Below, piece by piece: positions 38,639 through 48,394 of a stretch of 64,000 nt of DNA. The first letter of the stretch is position 1; the number at the start of each line of letters is the position of its first letter. Source of the DNA: Marinomonas rhizomae. GTDB taxonomy: Bacteria > Pseudomonadota > Gammaproteobacteria > Pseudomonadales > Marinomonadaceae. The translations under genes and the position numbers were made by a program. The notes below the pieces were generated by a model that had not been told where the DNA came from, did not search any database, and worked only from the letters and a program-made list of their open reading frames with translations. The stretch covers positions 2,232,001-2,296,000 of the forward strand of contig NZ_CP073343.1 of assembly GCF_024397855.1 (NCBI RefSeq), in the 5' to 3' direction.

Positions 38639-39715
38639 ATGAGTAACAAACGTCTTGAAGACTTAAATATTGCCTCCTTTACCTCTCTGGTAACGCCGAG
38701 TCAATTAAAGAAAGAGCTGCCAGTTAGCGAAAATGTTAGCAGCCATATAGCGGAGTCCCGCGATATTATAAAAAACATCATGGATGGCAAAGATCACCGC
38801 CTAGCTATCGTAATTGGGCCATGCTCAATACATGATCCAAAAGCCGCATTAGATTATGCAACACGCCTAAAAGCGCTTGCTGAAAAATTAGATGACACCT
38901 TATATATCATTATGCGCGCATACTTTGAAAAACCACGCACAACCGTGGGCTGGAAAGGTCTTATTAACGACCCAAATCTAGATGGCTCTTTTGATATAAA
39001 TAAAGGCCTGCGTATAGGCAGAAAACTTCTGATTGATCTTGCTGAGCTAGGCCTACCACTAGCAACCGAAGCACTGGACCCGATTTCACCGCAGTATATC
39101 CAAGACTTGATTAGCTGGTCAGCTATTGGTGCACGCACAACCGAGTCACAAACACACCGTGAAATGGCATCAGGCCTATCTGGACCAGTTGGCTTTAAAA
39201 ATGGTACAGACGGCGGGTTAACGGTTGCTATCAACGCCATGCAATCTGTCTCTCATCCACATTCTTTCTTAGGAATTAATGAAGAAGGTCAGGTTACCGT
39301 TGTAAACACCAAAGGCAACGATTATGGTCATGTCGTTCTACGTGGCGGTGGTGGAAAACCAAACTACGAAGCGGAATTTGTTGCCGAAGCTGAACAAGAG
39401 CTAACAAAAGCCAAGCTTAAAATGAACATCATGGTAGATACCTCCCATGAAAACTCCAGCAAGAAACCTGAACGCCAAATTACCGTTTCTGAAAATGCGA
39501 CTCAACAAATCCTTGATGGCAACCAATCTATTATGGGTCTGATGATTGAAAGCAATATTGGCTGGGGCAACCAAAAAGTACCCGCCAACTTAAGTGATCT
39601 AGAATACGGCGTATCTATTACGGATGCTTGTATTGACTGGGAAACGACAGAAAAAGCGTTGACAGAAATGGCCAACAGCTTGCGTGCCGTACTTCCAAAA
39701 CGCCAGCGTGTATAA
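38639..39715 (+). CDS. 3-deoxy-7-phosphoheptulonate synthase, class I (DAHP synthase)
   Basis: The 358-aa enzyme condenses phosphoenolpyruvate and erythrose 4-phosphate in the first step of the shikimate pathway. AroF/G/H-type blocks are VIGPCSIHDPKAALDYA, MRAYFEKPRTTVGWKGLINDP, ATEALDPISPQY, GARTTESQTHREMASGLSGPVGFKNGTDG (quoted in parts: GARTTESQTHREMA, SGPVGFKNGTDGG), and the metal-binding HENSSKKPE. Its feedback-inhibition class (Tyr, Phe or Trp) cannot be told from sequence by eye, so no isoform symbol is given. The ribosome site is AGCAGGAAA. It ends at a strong terminator. Confidence 0.96.
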   Translation: MSNKRLEDLNIASFTSLVTPSQLKKELPVSENVSSHIAESRDIIKNIMDGKDHRLAIVIGPCSIHDPKAALDYATRLKALAEKLDDTLYIIMRAYFEKPRTTVGWKGLINDPNLDGSFDINKGLRIGRKLLIDLAELGLPLATEALDPISPQYIQDLISWSAIGARTTESQTHREMASGLSGPVGFKNGTDGGLTVAINAMQSVSHPHSFLGINEEGQVTVVNTKGNDYGHVVLRGGGGKPNYEAEFVAEAEQELTKAKLKMNIMVDTSHENSSKKPERQITVSENATQQILDGNQSIMGLMIESNIGWGNQKVPANLSDLEYGVSITDACIDWETTEKALTEMANSLRAVLPKRQRV

Positions 39716-39744
39716 ATAGTTCTTTATTAAACAAGAAACTATAT

Positions 39745-39785
39745 AAAAAAAGGGGGAGTCGCAATTTAGCGACTCCCCCTTTTTT
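39745..39785. terminator. bidirectional terminator DAHP synthase/nfuA
   Basis: AGGGGGAGTCGC (39751-39762) pairs with GCGACTCCCCCT (39769-39780), flanked by A7 and T6 runs, so it works for both convergent genes. Confidence 0.93.
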
Positions 39786-39812
39786 CATACAAAAACTTCT
39801 TACAAGACAAAC

Positions 39813-40394
39813 CTACATAAAAGCGTTGTCTGTCACAGTATGATCTGTTGAATCTTTCACACCAGTAAGCGCAGGAACTTTTTCAATCAACGTTTTTTCC
39901 ACACCTTCTTTAAGAGTCAAATCAACAGCGCTACAGCCTTGGCAACCACCGCCAAACTTCAGCACAGCGATTTGCCCATCAATTACTTCAAGCAAGCTAA
40001 CTTCACCACCATGAGCGGCTAAGCCAGGGTTGATGTCAGAATACAAAACATAATTGATTTGATCTTCAATTGAACTATCAGCCGTGACTTTCGGCATTTT
40101 TGCATTAGGCGCTTTAATGGTCAGCTGGCCGCCCATTTTTTCGGTAGCGTAATCAACAAAAGCCTCATCTAAAAAGTTTACTGACATTTTTTCAATGTAA
40201 ACTTTTAATTTTGGGAGATTCAAAATCTCATCTGTCTCATTTACCTCGTCTGGACGACAATAAGCAAGACAAGTTTCAGCATAGGGCGTACCTGGCTGCT
40301 GGATAAAAATTCGCACAGCAATACCTTCTACACCTTGTTTTTCTAGCAAAGAAGAAAGATATTCTTGGGCACCATCAGTAATTGTAATATTCAT
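39813..40394 (-). CDS. nfuA: Fe-S biogenesis protein NfuA
   Basis: The frame is open to 40463, but ATG 40394 gives the family start [13 protein letters not shown], 193 aa. The N-terminal half is a degenerate A-type (IscA-like) domain and the C-terminal half an Nfu domain with C151-Q-G-C154 in [13 protein letters not shown], which binds a [4Fe-4S] cluster at the dimer interface and delivers it to target enzymes. It is divergent from cysI, an Fe-S/siroheme enzyme. Confidence 0.96.
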   Translation of the reverse strand: MNITITDGAQEYLSSLLEKQGVEGIAVRIFIQQPGTPYAETCLAYCRPDEVNETDEILNLPKLKVYIEKMSVNFLDEAFVDYATEKMGGQLTIKAPNAKMPKVTADSSIEDQINYVLYSDINPGLAAHGGEVSLLEVIDGQIAVLKFGGGCQGCSAVDLTLKEGVEKTLIEKVPALTGVKDSTDHTVTDNAFM

Positions 40395-40603
40395 AATAAC
40401 CCTTTCAAAATCTACACAACGATTAATGGTGTTTATATTACAGCAGATGACGAACAAAGCCAAAGACCAAGTAAAAAAGTAGGGTATTTTTCCTCTTTCT
40501 TTTGCTGCTTTTAAGATTAAATAAATTCCGAATAAGCCTTATTATGAAAACCACTAAAGATATAGGTAAATATTCATTTTTAGAATAAAGGATATTTGCT
40601 AAC

Positions 40604-40657
40604 ATGGCTCAACTAAAATTTCTTAACCACGGTTCATTTCACTATGTATCAATATGA
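40604..40657 (+). CDS. possible 17-residue leader ORF overlapping the cysI start
   Basis: ATG at 40604, preceded by AAAGGA (10 bases upstream), opens a 17-codon frame MAQLKFLNHGSFHYVSI that stops at 40655-40657, 14 bases inside cysI. The cysI ATG itself (40644) has no visible ribosome site. Translation of this leader could deliver ribosomes to cysI. It has no run of Cys or other regulatory codons, so coupling rather than classical attenuation is the likelier role. Speculative. Confidence 0.4.
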   Translation: MAQLKFLNHGSFHYVSI

Positions 40658-42305
40658 CGCCATTGACCAACAGCTTGTTGAAGAGCGTGTAGCACAATTT
40701 CGCGATCAAACACGCCGCTATTTAAATCAAGAATTGAGCGAACAAGAATTTCTACCATTGCGCCTCCAAAACGGCCTTTACGTACAACGCTACGCACCAA
40801 TGTTGCGAATTGCGATCCCATACGGAATGCTTTCTAGCGCTCAATTGCGCAAACTTGCCGACATCAGCTGCCGTTATGACAGATCATACGGACACTTCAG
40901 CACTCGCCAGAATCTACAATTGAATTGGCCTAAAATAGAAGATGTGCCAGATATTTTGGCAGAACTCGCGGAAGTTCAAATGCACGCGGTTCAAACAAGC
41001 GGCAATTGTATTCGCAATACGACAACCGACCAGTACGCTGGCGTTATATCAGACGAGACAGTCGATCCGCGCCCATACTGTGAACTGATTCGCCAATGGT
41101 CCACTTTCCATCCTGAGTTTGCATTCTTGCCACGCAAATTTAAGATTGCGGTTAATGCCACCGAGTCTTCTGACCGTGCTGCGACCCAAGTACACGATAT
41201 TGGCTTGCACATCAAAAAGAACGAAGCTGGCGAAATTGGTTTTAAAGTCATTGTTGGTGGTGGTCTAGGCCGTACCCCAATGGTGGGCGTAACCATTAGC
41301 GAATTCATTCCACGAGTAGACCTACTTACCTACTTAGATGCGATTATTCGCGTGTACAACCAGCAAGGTCGTCGCGACAATAAATACAAAGCTCGAATTA
41401 AAATACTGGTTAAAGCACTGGGTATAGAAGAGTTTCGTAGCCGAGTTGACGCGGAATGGGCTCACTTGAAAGGCAAAGAAAGCACAGTTCCAATGAGTGA
41501 ATTCGAACGTTTACAAGGCTTCTTTAGCGAACCTAATTATGACGCGTTAGAAAACAACCCAGCGAACTTAACTAGCAAGCTAGCTGAAAGTGCAGGATTT
41601 GCTCGCTGGTTTGAACGTAACACGTTCGAGCACAAAAAAGCGGGCTACCGCATTGTAACGCTAACACTTAAAAAAGCCGGTCAAGCACCTGGCGACGCTA
41701 CTGCTGAACAAATGCATAAAGCCGCTAACCTAGCCGACCAATTTAGTTTTGGCGAATTACGAGTAAGCCACGAACAAAATCTAGTACTTGCTGATGTTCG
41801 TCAAGAGGAACTAGTTAATTTATGGGAAGCTGCAAAAGAAGCGGGCTTTGCCACACCAACTCTTGGCTTATTGACTGACATGATTTGCTGCCCTGGTGGA
41901 GATTTCTGTGCGTTAGCTAACGCAAAATCCATTCCGATTGCCGCACAAATTCAAGAAACATTTAATGATCTTGACTACCTCTATGACCTTGGAAATATTG
42001 ATTTAAATATTTCAGGCTGCATGAACGCGTGCGGTCATCACCATGTTGGTAATATCGGTATTCTAGGTGTAGACAAAAAAGGAGAAGAGTTCTATCAAAT
42101 CTCTATCGGTGGCGCCTCAGGCCACGATGCGAGCATTGGTAAGATTCTCGGCCCATCATTTGCTCAAGAAGAAATCAGCAGCGTTATTCAAAAGCTGATG
42201 GATGTTTATGTTGCGAATCGTACAGAAGAAGAACGTTTTATAGACACTTACCGCCGCGTTGGCATCACACCATTTAAAGAGGCCGCTTATGCCAAAGCTA
42301 ATTAA
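40644..42305 (+). CDS. cysI: sulfite (nitrite/sulfite) reductase hemoprotein beta-component
   Basis: The 553-aa protein reduces sulfite to sulfide using siroheme and a [4Fe-4S] cluster. It has the duplicated ferredoxin-like half domains of the family (YGMLSSAQLRKLADI, YGHFSTRQNLQLNWP), TSGNCIRNTTTDQYAG, and the cluster/siroheme Cys motifs C-C-P-G-G-D-F-C (near 415-421) and GCMNACGHHHVGNIG (near 457-470). The start MYQYDAIDQQLVEERVAQFRD is typical of the CysI type paired with DUF934. DUF934 overlaps the 3' end by 17 bases. CysB and NfuA neighbours fit the role. Confidence 0.94.
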   Translation: MYQYDAIDQQLVEERVAQFRDQTRRYLNQELSEQEFLPLRLQNGLYVQRYAPMLRIAIPYGMLSSAQLRKLADISCRYDRSYGHFSTRQNLQLNWPKIEDVPDILAELAEVQMHAVQTSGNCIRNTTTDQYAGVISDETVDPRPYCELIRQWSTFHPEFAFLPRKFKIAVNATESSDRAATQVHDIGLHIKKNEAGEIGFKVIVGGGLGRTPMVGVTISEFIPRVDLLTYLDAIIRVYNQQGRRDNKYKARIKILVKALGIEEFRSRVDAEWAHLKGKESTVPMSEFERLQGFFSEPNYDALENNPANLTSKLAESAGFARWFERNTFEHKKAGYRIVTLTLKKAGQAPGDATAEQMHKAANLADQFSFGELRVSHEQNLVLADVRQEELVNLWEAAKEAGFATPTLGLLTDMICCPGGDFCALANAKSIPIAAQIQETFNDLDYLYDLGNIDLNISGCMNACGHHHVGNIGILGVDKKGEEFYQISIGGASGHDASIGKILGPSFAQEEISSVIQKLMDVYVANRTEEERFIDTYRRVGITPFKEAAYAKAN

Positions 42306-42765
42306 AAACGGCGAAATAGTCGACAATACTTATAACTGGCTACAAGATGCTGAACAAACCGTTACGCAAGACAGTATTGTGGCAGCCCAAAAATGGTTAT
42401 CCGAAAAAGAGACCATTGGCAATGTTGCTGGTATTTGGCTTGAAGCTGGTGATGGCGTTGAGTTCCTGCAAGATGTGGACTTAAGTCAGTTTGATGTTAT
42501 TGGTGTGCATTTTCCAGCTTTCACTGATGGCAGAGGTTTTTCCTACGCTCGCCTATTAAGAGAAAGATTAAATTACCAAGGCGAAATACGAGCACTTGGT
42601 CACTTTATTCCAGACCAATTAGGCTATCTTTTGCGCGTTGGATTCAACAGTTTCCAATTCAGCGAGGAAGTCGATCTAGAAAAAGCGCTAGACTTACACA
42701 AGCCTTTCTCAATCGCTTACCAAGGTGACGTAGCAGACCCTAGACCTCTATTCTTGCGTCGCTAA
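42289..42765 (+). CDS. DUF934 protein linked to CysI
   Basis: ATG at 42289 (inside the end of cysI) gives MPKLIKNGEIVDNTYNWL, 158 aa. DUF934 proteins almost always follow this type of sulfite reductase and have been proposed as accessory subunits; function is unproven. Landmarks are GVHFPAFTDGRGFSYARLLR and ALGHFIPDQLGYLLRVGFNSF (FTDGRGFS and DQLGYLLR being the core). The overlap implies strict coupling to cysI. It ends 25 bases before a terminator. Confidence 0.92.
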   Translation: MPKLIKNGEIVDNTYNWLQDAEQTVTQDSIVAAQKWLSEKETIGNVAGIWLEAGDGVEFLQDVDLSQFDVIGVHFPAFTDGRGFSYARLLRERLNYQGEIRALGHFIPDQLGYLLRVGFNSFQFSEEVDLEKALDLHKPFSIAYQGDVADPRPLFLRR

Positions 42766-42790
42766 ACAAAACATTTTCAATAAACTAACA

Positions 42791-42820
42791 AGAAAAGGCC
42801 ATTACGATGGCCTTTTCTAT
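42791..42820 (+). terminator. intrinsic terminator after the cysI operon
   Basis: AGAAAAGGCCAT (42791-42802), loop TACG, ATGGCCTTTTCT (42807-42818). It has a perfect 12-bp stem and a T-run within the 3' arm. Confidence 0.88.
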
Positions 42821-42888
42821 TGCGTATTGGACGTCTCATGATTATCGTACTAAACAGATAAAGTGATTGATTGTTAAAGGAACTAAAC

Positions 42889-43557
42889 GTGTCTAAAAAA
42901 CGCATTACAGGCCTAATTGTTGGCGCACTACTTTCTGCCACTGCGCATTCTGCGACAGTGTACATTTCTGACATCCAATTTGTCGCCATCCGAGAAGGAC
43001 TCGATAACAGCACTAGAGCAGTAGAAAGAGGCTTAAAAAGCGGAACTCCGGTTGAAGTTTTAGAGCAAAATGATGGCTATACTAAAGTTCGCACTCCTAG
43101 TGGTAACGAAGGCTGGGTTGCAGATTATTTCCTCAGTGAAGACATGGTAACAAGAGATCAGTTAGAGGTATTGCAAACTCGCCTTAGTAGAAATACAGAG
43201 AGCAGAACGGAACTTGCAAACACCTTAAAGGTTAGCCAGCAAAAAATTCAAGAATTAAACGAAACAAATTCCAACCTTCAAGGCGAAAATGACTCACTAA
43301 AGCAGCAGCTTCAGGATGCGGCAGAGTTATCAGAAAAAGCACAAGCCATCGTCTCTCAAAATAAGGATGTCAGTTATCAGATAGCAACTCTTAAACAACA
43401 AGCAAGCACAGCTATCGCGCAAGCAGAAAAACTGCAAGACACCACAGAGCAAAAATGGTTTATGATCGGAGGAGCTACCCTTTTTGGCGGCTTATTACTT
43501 GGCATACTACTACCCATGTTACGGCGCAAAAAGAGCAGCACAGGTTCTTGGTCTTAA
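42889..43557 (+). CDS. TIGR04211-like SH3 domain protein with coiled coil and C-terminal anchor
   Basis: The GTG at 42889, seven bases after AAAGGA, is a better start than ATG 42871 because it leads straight into the signal peptide (KKRITGLIVGALLSATAHSA). The 222-aa protein has a bacterial SH3 domain (about 25-90: GTPVEVLEQNDGYTKVRTPSGNEGWV, in part), a coiled coil (about 95-185) and a C-terminal membrane helix (FMIGGATLFGGLLLGILLPML) followed by RRKK. This is the YgiM-like architecture; it is exported, anchored in the inner membrane and of unknown function, possibly envelope stress or peptidoglycan binding. Confidence 0.87.
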   Translation: MSKKRITGLIVGALLSATAHSATVYISDIQFVAIREGLDNSTRAVERGLKSGTPVEVLEQNDGYTKVRTPSGNEGWVADYFLSEDMVTRDQLEVLQTRLSRNTESRTELANTLKVSQQKIQELNETNSNLQGENDSLKQQLQDAAELSEKAQAIVSQNKDVSYQIATLKQQASTAIAQAEKLQDTTEQKWFMIGGATLFGGLLLGILLPMLRRKKSSTGSWS

Positions 43558-43606
43558 GTCGAGGGCTTCGATTAACATGAGTTTGTAAATGTATAAAGGA
43601 TAATTA

Positions 43607-44776
43607 ATGGAAGCATCGATAGTACACTCCTTCTTTTTAATATTTGCAGGAGCCGCTGTCGTTGCCTCCATAGCTTTATACACTAAGCAACCAATGATTA
43701 TCGCCTATATTGCCCTTGGTGTATTATTTGGCCCTTCCGCTCTATCTCTAATCAATGAACCCAAACTAATGGATGAGATGAGCCACATAGGTATCATCTT
43801 CTTACTTTTCTTGCTTGGCTTAGACATGCAGCCAAGTCATTTAATAAACATGCTCAAAAAAGCCTCTTGGATTGCCCTACTCAGCTCTGCTGTATTTGCA
43901 GCACTAGGTTATGGCGTTGCCATATTATGCGGCTATAGCAGCATTGAAAGTTTAATCATCGGCATTGCTATGATGTTTTCAAGCACGATCGTTTGTATTA
44001 AATTACTTCCAACTACGGTATTGCATCACAAGCACACAGGTGAACTTGTGGTTGGCTTGCTTCTATTACAAGATATGATTGCAATCAGCGTGTTACTGGT
44101 TTTGTATAGCATGTCTGGCACTGAAGACAATGGCGCCATGCAATACCTAAAGCCCCTAGTCGGCCTGCCTCTTTTGGTCGCTGGAGCCTTTTTATTTGTA
44201 AAATATATTCTATTAAAACTCATCACTCGGTTTGATCGTTTCCATGAATACATTTTCCTAGTATCGATAGGTTGGTGTCTATCCATGGCGGTACTTGCTG
44301 AGACTGCAGGCCTATCTGCTGAAATGGGTGCTTTTATAGCCGGCGTTGCATTAGCAACCAGCCCGATCTCCCAGTACATAGCAACCCACCTAAAACCTCT
44401 GCGAGATTTTTTCTTAATTCTATTTTTCTTTACTATTGGCGCCAGCTTTAATCTTGACCTACTTGGCATCGTAATTATTCCCGCTTTACTTCTGGCCATC
44501 AGCTCAATGCTTATCAAACCTGTTGTTTTTCGCTACTTACTGAAAGGCATAAAAGAAGACGCGAGCACATCTTGGGAGGTTGGCTTTCGCTTGGGCCAAG
44601 TAAGTGAATTTTCGCTCTTGATTGCCTATCTAGCTGCCAACATAGGACTAATTGGCGAAGAAGCTTCACATGTAATACAGGCAACGGCCATCTTGAGCTT
44701 TGCATTATCCACTTACATTGTCATTTTGAACTTCCCAAATCCTATTGCTATTTCAGATAAATTGCGTCGAGACTAG
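43607..44776 (+). CDS. cation:proton antiporter, CPA2 family (KefB/YbaL-like membrane domain)
   Basis: The 389-aa polytopic protein has about 11-13 helices covering the Na+/H+ exchanger domain: PMIIAYIALGVLFGPSAL, FLLFLLGLDMQPSHL, MMFSSTIVCIKLLP, LLLLQDMIAISVLL and AEMGAFIAGVALATSP. The LQD and GAFxAG motifs are of the K+/H+ (Kef-type) group. It lacks the C-terminal TrkA-N domain of KefB/C (which would need about 200 more residues). The ion is not determined. Confidence 0.88.
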   Translation: MEASIVHSFFLIFAGAAVVASIALYTKQPMIIAYIALGVLFGPSALSLINEPKLMDEMSHIGIIFLLFLLGLDMQPSHLINMLKKASWIALLSSAVFAALGYGVAILCGYSSIESLIIGIAMMFSSTIVCIKLLPTTVLHHKHTGELVVGLLLLQDMIAISVLLVLYSMSGTEDNGAMQYLKPLVGLPLLVAGAFLFVKYILLKLITRFDRFHEYIFLVSIGWCLSMAVLAETAGLSAEMGAFIAGVALATSPISQYIATHLKPLRDFFLILFFFTIGASFNLDLLGIVIIPALLLAISSMLIKPVVFRYLLKGIKEDASTSWEVGFRLGQVSEFSLLIAYLAANIGLIGEEASHVIQATAILSFALSTYIVILNFPNPIAISDKLRRD

Positions 44777-44890
44777 AAGAATTTGGCTGTTTTTACAGGT
44801 TAACAAAAGAACTTCTACTACATTTATAAAATGCTTTTCTATTGCCTCTTTCTTTAGTCACATAAAATATAATAGAATAGCGCGAAATAC

Positions 44891-44920
44891 CTGACTACAA
44901 ATGCAAAAAGTCTTGTATAC
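44891..44920 (+). promoter_or_regulatory. candidate promoter of fusA
   Basis: TGACTA (44891-44896), 18 bases, TATACT (44915-44920), followed by AACGCGC; the fusA start is 41 bases downstream. Confidence 0.45.
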
Positions 44921-44960
44921 TAACGCGCAAATTTCGTCCTCACTTATTTAGAGTAATGTA

Positions 44961-47051
44961 ATGGCTGACTTATCAAAATACAGAAACATCGGTATTTTTG
45001 CTCACGTTGACGCGGGCAAAACTACTACTACAGAACGTATTCTTAAACTTACCGGTATGATCCACAAGCTTGGTGAAGTTCACGAAGGTGAATCTACAAC
45101 AGACTTCATGGAACAGGAAGCTGAGCGCGGTATTACCATCCAGTCTGCGGCTGTAACTTGTTTCTGGAAAGATCACCGTTTTAACGTTATCGACACACCT
45201 GGACACGTTGACTTCACAGTAGAAGTATATCGTTCTCTTAAAGTTCTTGACGGTGGTATTGGTGTATTCTGTGGTTCTGGTGGTGTTGAACCACAATCAG
45301 AAACTAACTGGCGTTATGCGAACGAATCTGAAGTTGCACGTTTGATCTTCGTAAACAAGCTAGACCGTCTAGGTGCAAGCTTCTACCGTGTAACTGAACA
45401 AGTTAAAAAAGTACTAGGCGCGACACCATTAATCATGGTTCTACCTATCGGTACTGAAGACGAGTTCTCTGGTGTTGTAGATCTTCTTTCTCGTAAAGCT
45501 TACATCTGGGATGATTCTGGCCAGCCAGAAAACTACAGCATTGAAGATGTTCCTGCTGACATGGTTGATCAAGTTGAAGAATACCGTGAAAAACTAATCG
45601 AAACAGCAGTTGAACAAGATGACGACCTAATGATGGCGTACATGGACGGCGAAGAGCCATCTATTGACGACCTAAAAACTTGTATCCGTAAAGGTACTCG
45701 TGATCTTGCGTTCTTCCCAACATACTGTGGTTCTGCTTTCAAAAACAAAGGCATGCAGCTTCTTCTTGATGCTGTTGTTGATTACCTACCAAGCCCAACT
45801 GACGTAATCCCTCAGGATCTTACAGATGAAGAAGGTAATCCAAATGGCGAGAAAGCAATCGTTGATGCTAAAGAGCCATTAAAAGCACTTGCATTTAAAA
45901 TCATGGATGACCGTTTCGGCGCTCTTACTTTCGTACGTATCTACTCTGGCGTACTAAACAAAGGCGACACTATCCTTAACAGCTTCACGGGCAAAACTGA
46001 ACGTGTAGGCCGCATGGTAGAAATGCAAGCTGACGACCGTAAAGAAATCAGCACAGCGCAAGCAGGTGATATCCTAGCAATCGTTGGTATGAAAAACGTA
46101 CAAACTGGTCACACTCTTTGTGATCCTAAGCACCCTTGTACTCTTGAAGCAATGGTTTTCCCTGAGCCAGTTATCTCTATCTCTGTTACACCAAAAGATA
46201 AAGGTGGTAACGAGAAAATGGGTATCGCTATTGGTAAAATGGTTGCAGAAGATCCAACTTTCCGCGTTGAAACTGACGTAGACTCTGGTGAAACTATCCT
46301 TAAAGGTATGGGTGAGCTTCACCTAGACATCAAAGTTGATATCTTGAAGCGTACTTACGGTGTAGATCTGATTGTTGGTCAACCACAGGTTGCTTACCGT
46401 GAAACGATCACTAAGCCTGTTGAAGACACTTACACGCACAAGAAACAATCTGGTGGTTCTGGTCAGTTCGGTAAAATCGACTACCGCATCAAACCAGGTG
46501 AAGTGGGCTCTGGCTTCAAATTCTCTTCTTCTGTTGTGGGTGGTAACGTACCAAAAGAGTTCTTCCCAGCTGTAGAAAAAGGCTTCAAGTCTATGATGGA
46601 GCAAGGCGTTCTAGCTGGCTTCCCAGTACTAGACGTTGAAATTGAATTGTTCGACGGTGGGTTCCACGCAGTTGACTCTTCTGCAATTGCCTTCGAAATC
46701 GCTGCTAAAGGCGCTTTCCGTCAGTCAATTCCAAAAGCTGGTCCACAATTGATCGAACCAATCATGAAAGTTGACGTGTTCACTCCAGATGACCACGTTG
46801 GTGATGTTATCGGTGACTTGAACCGTCGTCGCGGCATGATCAAAGACCAAGAGAAAGGTTTGACTGGTGTTCGCATCAAAGCTGACGTTCCTCTATCTGA
46901 AATGTTTGGTTACATCAGTACTCTACGTACAATGACTTCTGGTCGTGGTCAGTTCTCTATGGAGTTCTCTCACTACCTACCATGTCCTTCTAACGTAGCT
47001 GAAACTGTTATCGCTGCCGTTAAAGACAAGCGTGAAAGAGAAAAGAACTAA
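44961..47051 (+). CDS. fusA: translation elongation factor G, stand-alone copy
   Basis: The 696-aa GTPase translocates tRNA-mRNA on the ribosome and helps recycle it. G-box motifs are [21 protein letters not shown] and NKLDRLGA. Domains II-V follow, including the domain IV loop region and a C-terminal [20 protein letters not shown] (split: [20 protein letters not shown]). It is not in an rpsL-rpsG-fusA-tuf operon but alone, with its own promoter and terminator, and resembles the second EF-G (EF-G II type) of some gammaproteobacteria. Codons are strongly biased (GGT, CGT, GTT, GAA, CCA), unlike neighbours, suggesting high expression. Whether it is the only EF-G cannot be judged here. Confidence 0.95.
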   Translation: MADLSKYRNIGIFAHVDAGKTTTTERILKLTGMIHKLGEVHEGESTTDFMEQEAERGITIQSAAVTCFWKDHRFNVIDTPGHVDFTVEVYRSLKVLDGGIGVFCGSGGVEPQSETNWRYANESEVARLIFVNKLDRLGASFYRVTEQVKKVLGATPLIMVLPIGTEDEFSGVVDLLSRKAYIWDDSGQPENYSIEDVPADMVDQVEEYREKLIETAVEQDDDLMMAYMDGEEPSIDDLKTCIRKGTRDLAFFPTYCGSAFKNKGMQLLLDAVVDYLPSPTDVIPQDLTDEEGNPNGEKAIVDAKEPLKALAFKIMDDRFGALTFVRIYSGVLNKGDTILNSFTGKTERVGRMVEMQADDRKEISTAQAGDILAIVGMKNVQTGHTLCDPKHPCTLEAMVFPEPVISISVTPKDKGGNEKMGIAIGKMVAEDPTFRVETDVDSGETILKGMGELHLDIKVDILKRTYGVDLIVGQPQVAYRETITKPVEDTYTHKKQSGGSGQFGKIDYRIKPGEVGSGFKFSSSVVGGNVPKEFFPAVEKGFKSMMEQGVLAGFPVLDVEIELFDGGFHAVDSSAIAFEIAAKGAFRQSIPKAGPQLIEPIMKVDVFTPDDHVGDVIGDLNRRRGMIKDQEKGLTGVRIKADVPLSEMFGYISTLRTMTSGRGQFSMEFSHYLPCPSNVAETVIAAVKDKREREKN

Positions 47052-47073
47052 TTCATAGTTTTTTCTAATCTCT

Positions 47074-47111
47074 AAAAAAACCCGATACACAATGTGTATC
47101 GGGTTTTTTAT
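47074..47111 (+). terminator. intrinsic terminator of fusA
   Basis: ACCCGATACAC (47080-47090), loop AAT, GTGTATCGGGT (47094-47104), then TTTTTT. A perfect 11-bp stem. Confidence 0.93.
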
Positions 47112-47161
47112 TGGCCAAAATAAAGCCCACAACTTTTTCTAAAACCTAGACCTAAAGAAAT

Positions 47162-47186
47162 AAAAAAAGCGCCTAAGCGCTTTTTT
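47162..47186 (-). terminator. terminator of the aldo-keto reductase gene
   Basis: AAAAAAAGCGC (47162-47172) and GCGCTTTTTT (47177-47186) are symmetrical; on the minus strand it lies 31 bases after the reductase stop. Confidence 0.82.
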
Positions 47187-47216
47187 CATTATCAAACCAA
47201 GTATCTTTAAGCCCAA

Positions 47217-48269
47217 TTAGAACGGCACTGGATACTCTTTGAATACCGCCATGACGTCTTTCAACGCCTCTTCAGACAGTGTCATATCAAATGCAGCCAT
47301 ATCTTCTTTTAGCTGTTCAAGAGACGTTGCACCAATGATAGTTGAACCAACACCGTCCACTTGGTCACACCACGCTAACGCAAGCTGAGCCGGTGTAAAG
47401 CCATACTTCTTGGCAACTTTCATATAAGCAGCAACAGCTTTTTCAACCAAAGGCGTATCACGGAAAATACCGTTACGCTGAGAATAAGTCCAACGACTCC
47501 CTTCAGGGCGAGCGCCACCGAGATATTTTCCCGTTAAAGCACCCGCTGCCAAAGGCGACCATGGTAAGTACGCAACATCTTCATGCACGCAATTCTCAAC
47601 CAAATATGGCCAATCTTTTGTATGCAGCAAACTAAATTCGTTTTGAATAGAAGCGACGCGCGGTAAACCATGCTTTTCACTAAGGCGAATAAACTCATTA
47701 ATCCCCCAGGTCGTATCATCCGACAAACCAAAGTGACGAATCTTACCCGCTTTAATGCAAGCATCTAAGCCCTGAAGAATATCTAAAATCTGAGCAGACT
47801 GATCATCACGGTCAACATTCGTAAAACTAATAACACCTGGGAAATGCTTCGCAAAGTGAGGTGTTGAACGGTTAGGCCAATGAAGCTGGTAAAGGTCAAT
47901 ATAATCGGTTTGCAAACGTTTTAGAGAAGCATCAACCGCCTCAATCACGGTTTTACCTGAAATATTACTACCATCACGCACATATTTTAGACCTGGACCT
48001 GCAATTTTAGTCGCAAGAACAAATTCTTTACGTCGTTCTGGGTTACGAGAAAGCCAATCACCAATGATAGTCTCTGTTTTACCGTAAGACTCTGGTGTCG
48101 GTGGTACAGAATACATTTCTGCCGTATCAATGAAATTCACGCCATTTGCTAAAGCGTACTCAATTTGTACATCAGCATCGGCTTGATTGTTTTGAGTGCC
48201 CCAAGTCATAGTACCTAAACATACTCGCGAAACAGACAAACCAGTTCGCCCCAACTTACTATATTTCAT
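47217..48269 (-). CDS. tas: NADP(H)-dependent aldo-keto reductase, Tas type
   Basis: The 350-aa protein is an AKR barrel enzyme with the Tas/YajO-like length. The catalytic tetrad is visible: Asp in FIDTAEMYS, Tyr of MYS, Lys in LATKIAGPG, and His in YQLHWPNRS. The C-terminal cofactor loop is in GVGSTIIGATSLEQLKED. The start MKYSKLGRTGLSVSRVCLGTMTWG is typical of Tas. Substrate unknown; it is a single-gene unit. Confidence 0.92.
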   Translation of the reverse strand: MKYSKLGRTGLSVSRVCLGTMTWGTQNNQADADVQIEYALANGVNFIDTAEMYSVPPTPESYGKTETIIGDWLSRNPERRKEFVLATKIAGPGLKYVRDGSNISGKTVIEAVDASLKRLQTDYIDLYQLHWPNRSTPHFAKHFPGVISFTNVDRDDQSAQILDILQGLDACIKAGKIRHFGLSDDTTWGINEFIRLSEKHGLPRVASIQNEFSLLHTKDWPYLVENCVHEDVAYLPWSPLAAGALTGKYLGGARPEGSRWTYSQRNGIFRDTPLVEKAVAAYMKVAKKYGFTPAQLALAWCDQVDGVGSTIIGATSLEQLKEDMAAFDMTLSEEALKDVMAVFKEYPVPF

Positions 48270-48394
48270 TCAAAACTCTCCATATTTACTAACAAGATAA
48301 TCACTAGACGATACATTAAAGCGGCAACCAAAGAACCAATATCGAGCGATATTAGATAAATACAATTCACCAAACCTAACTAGCCAAGCAATGA

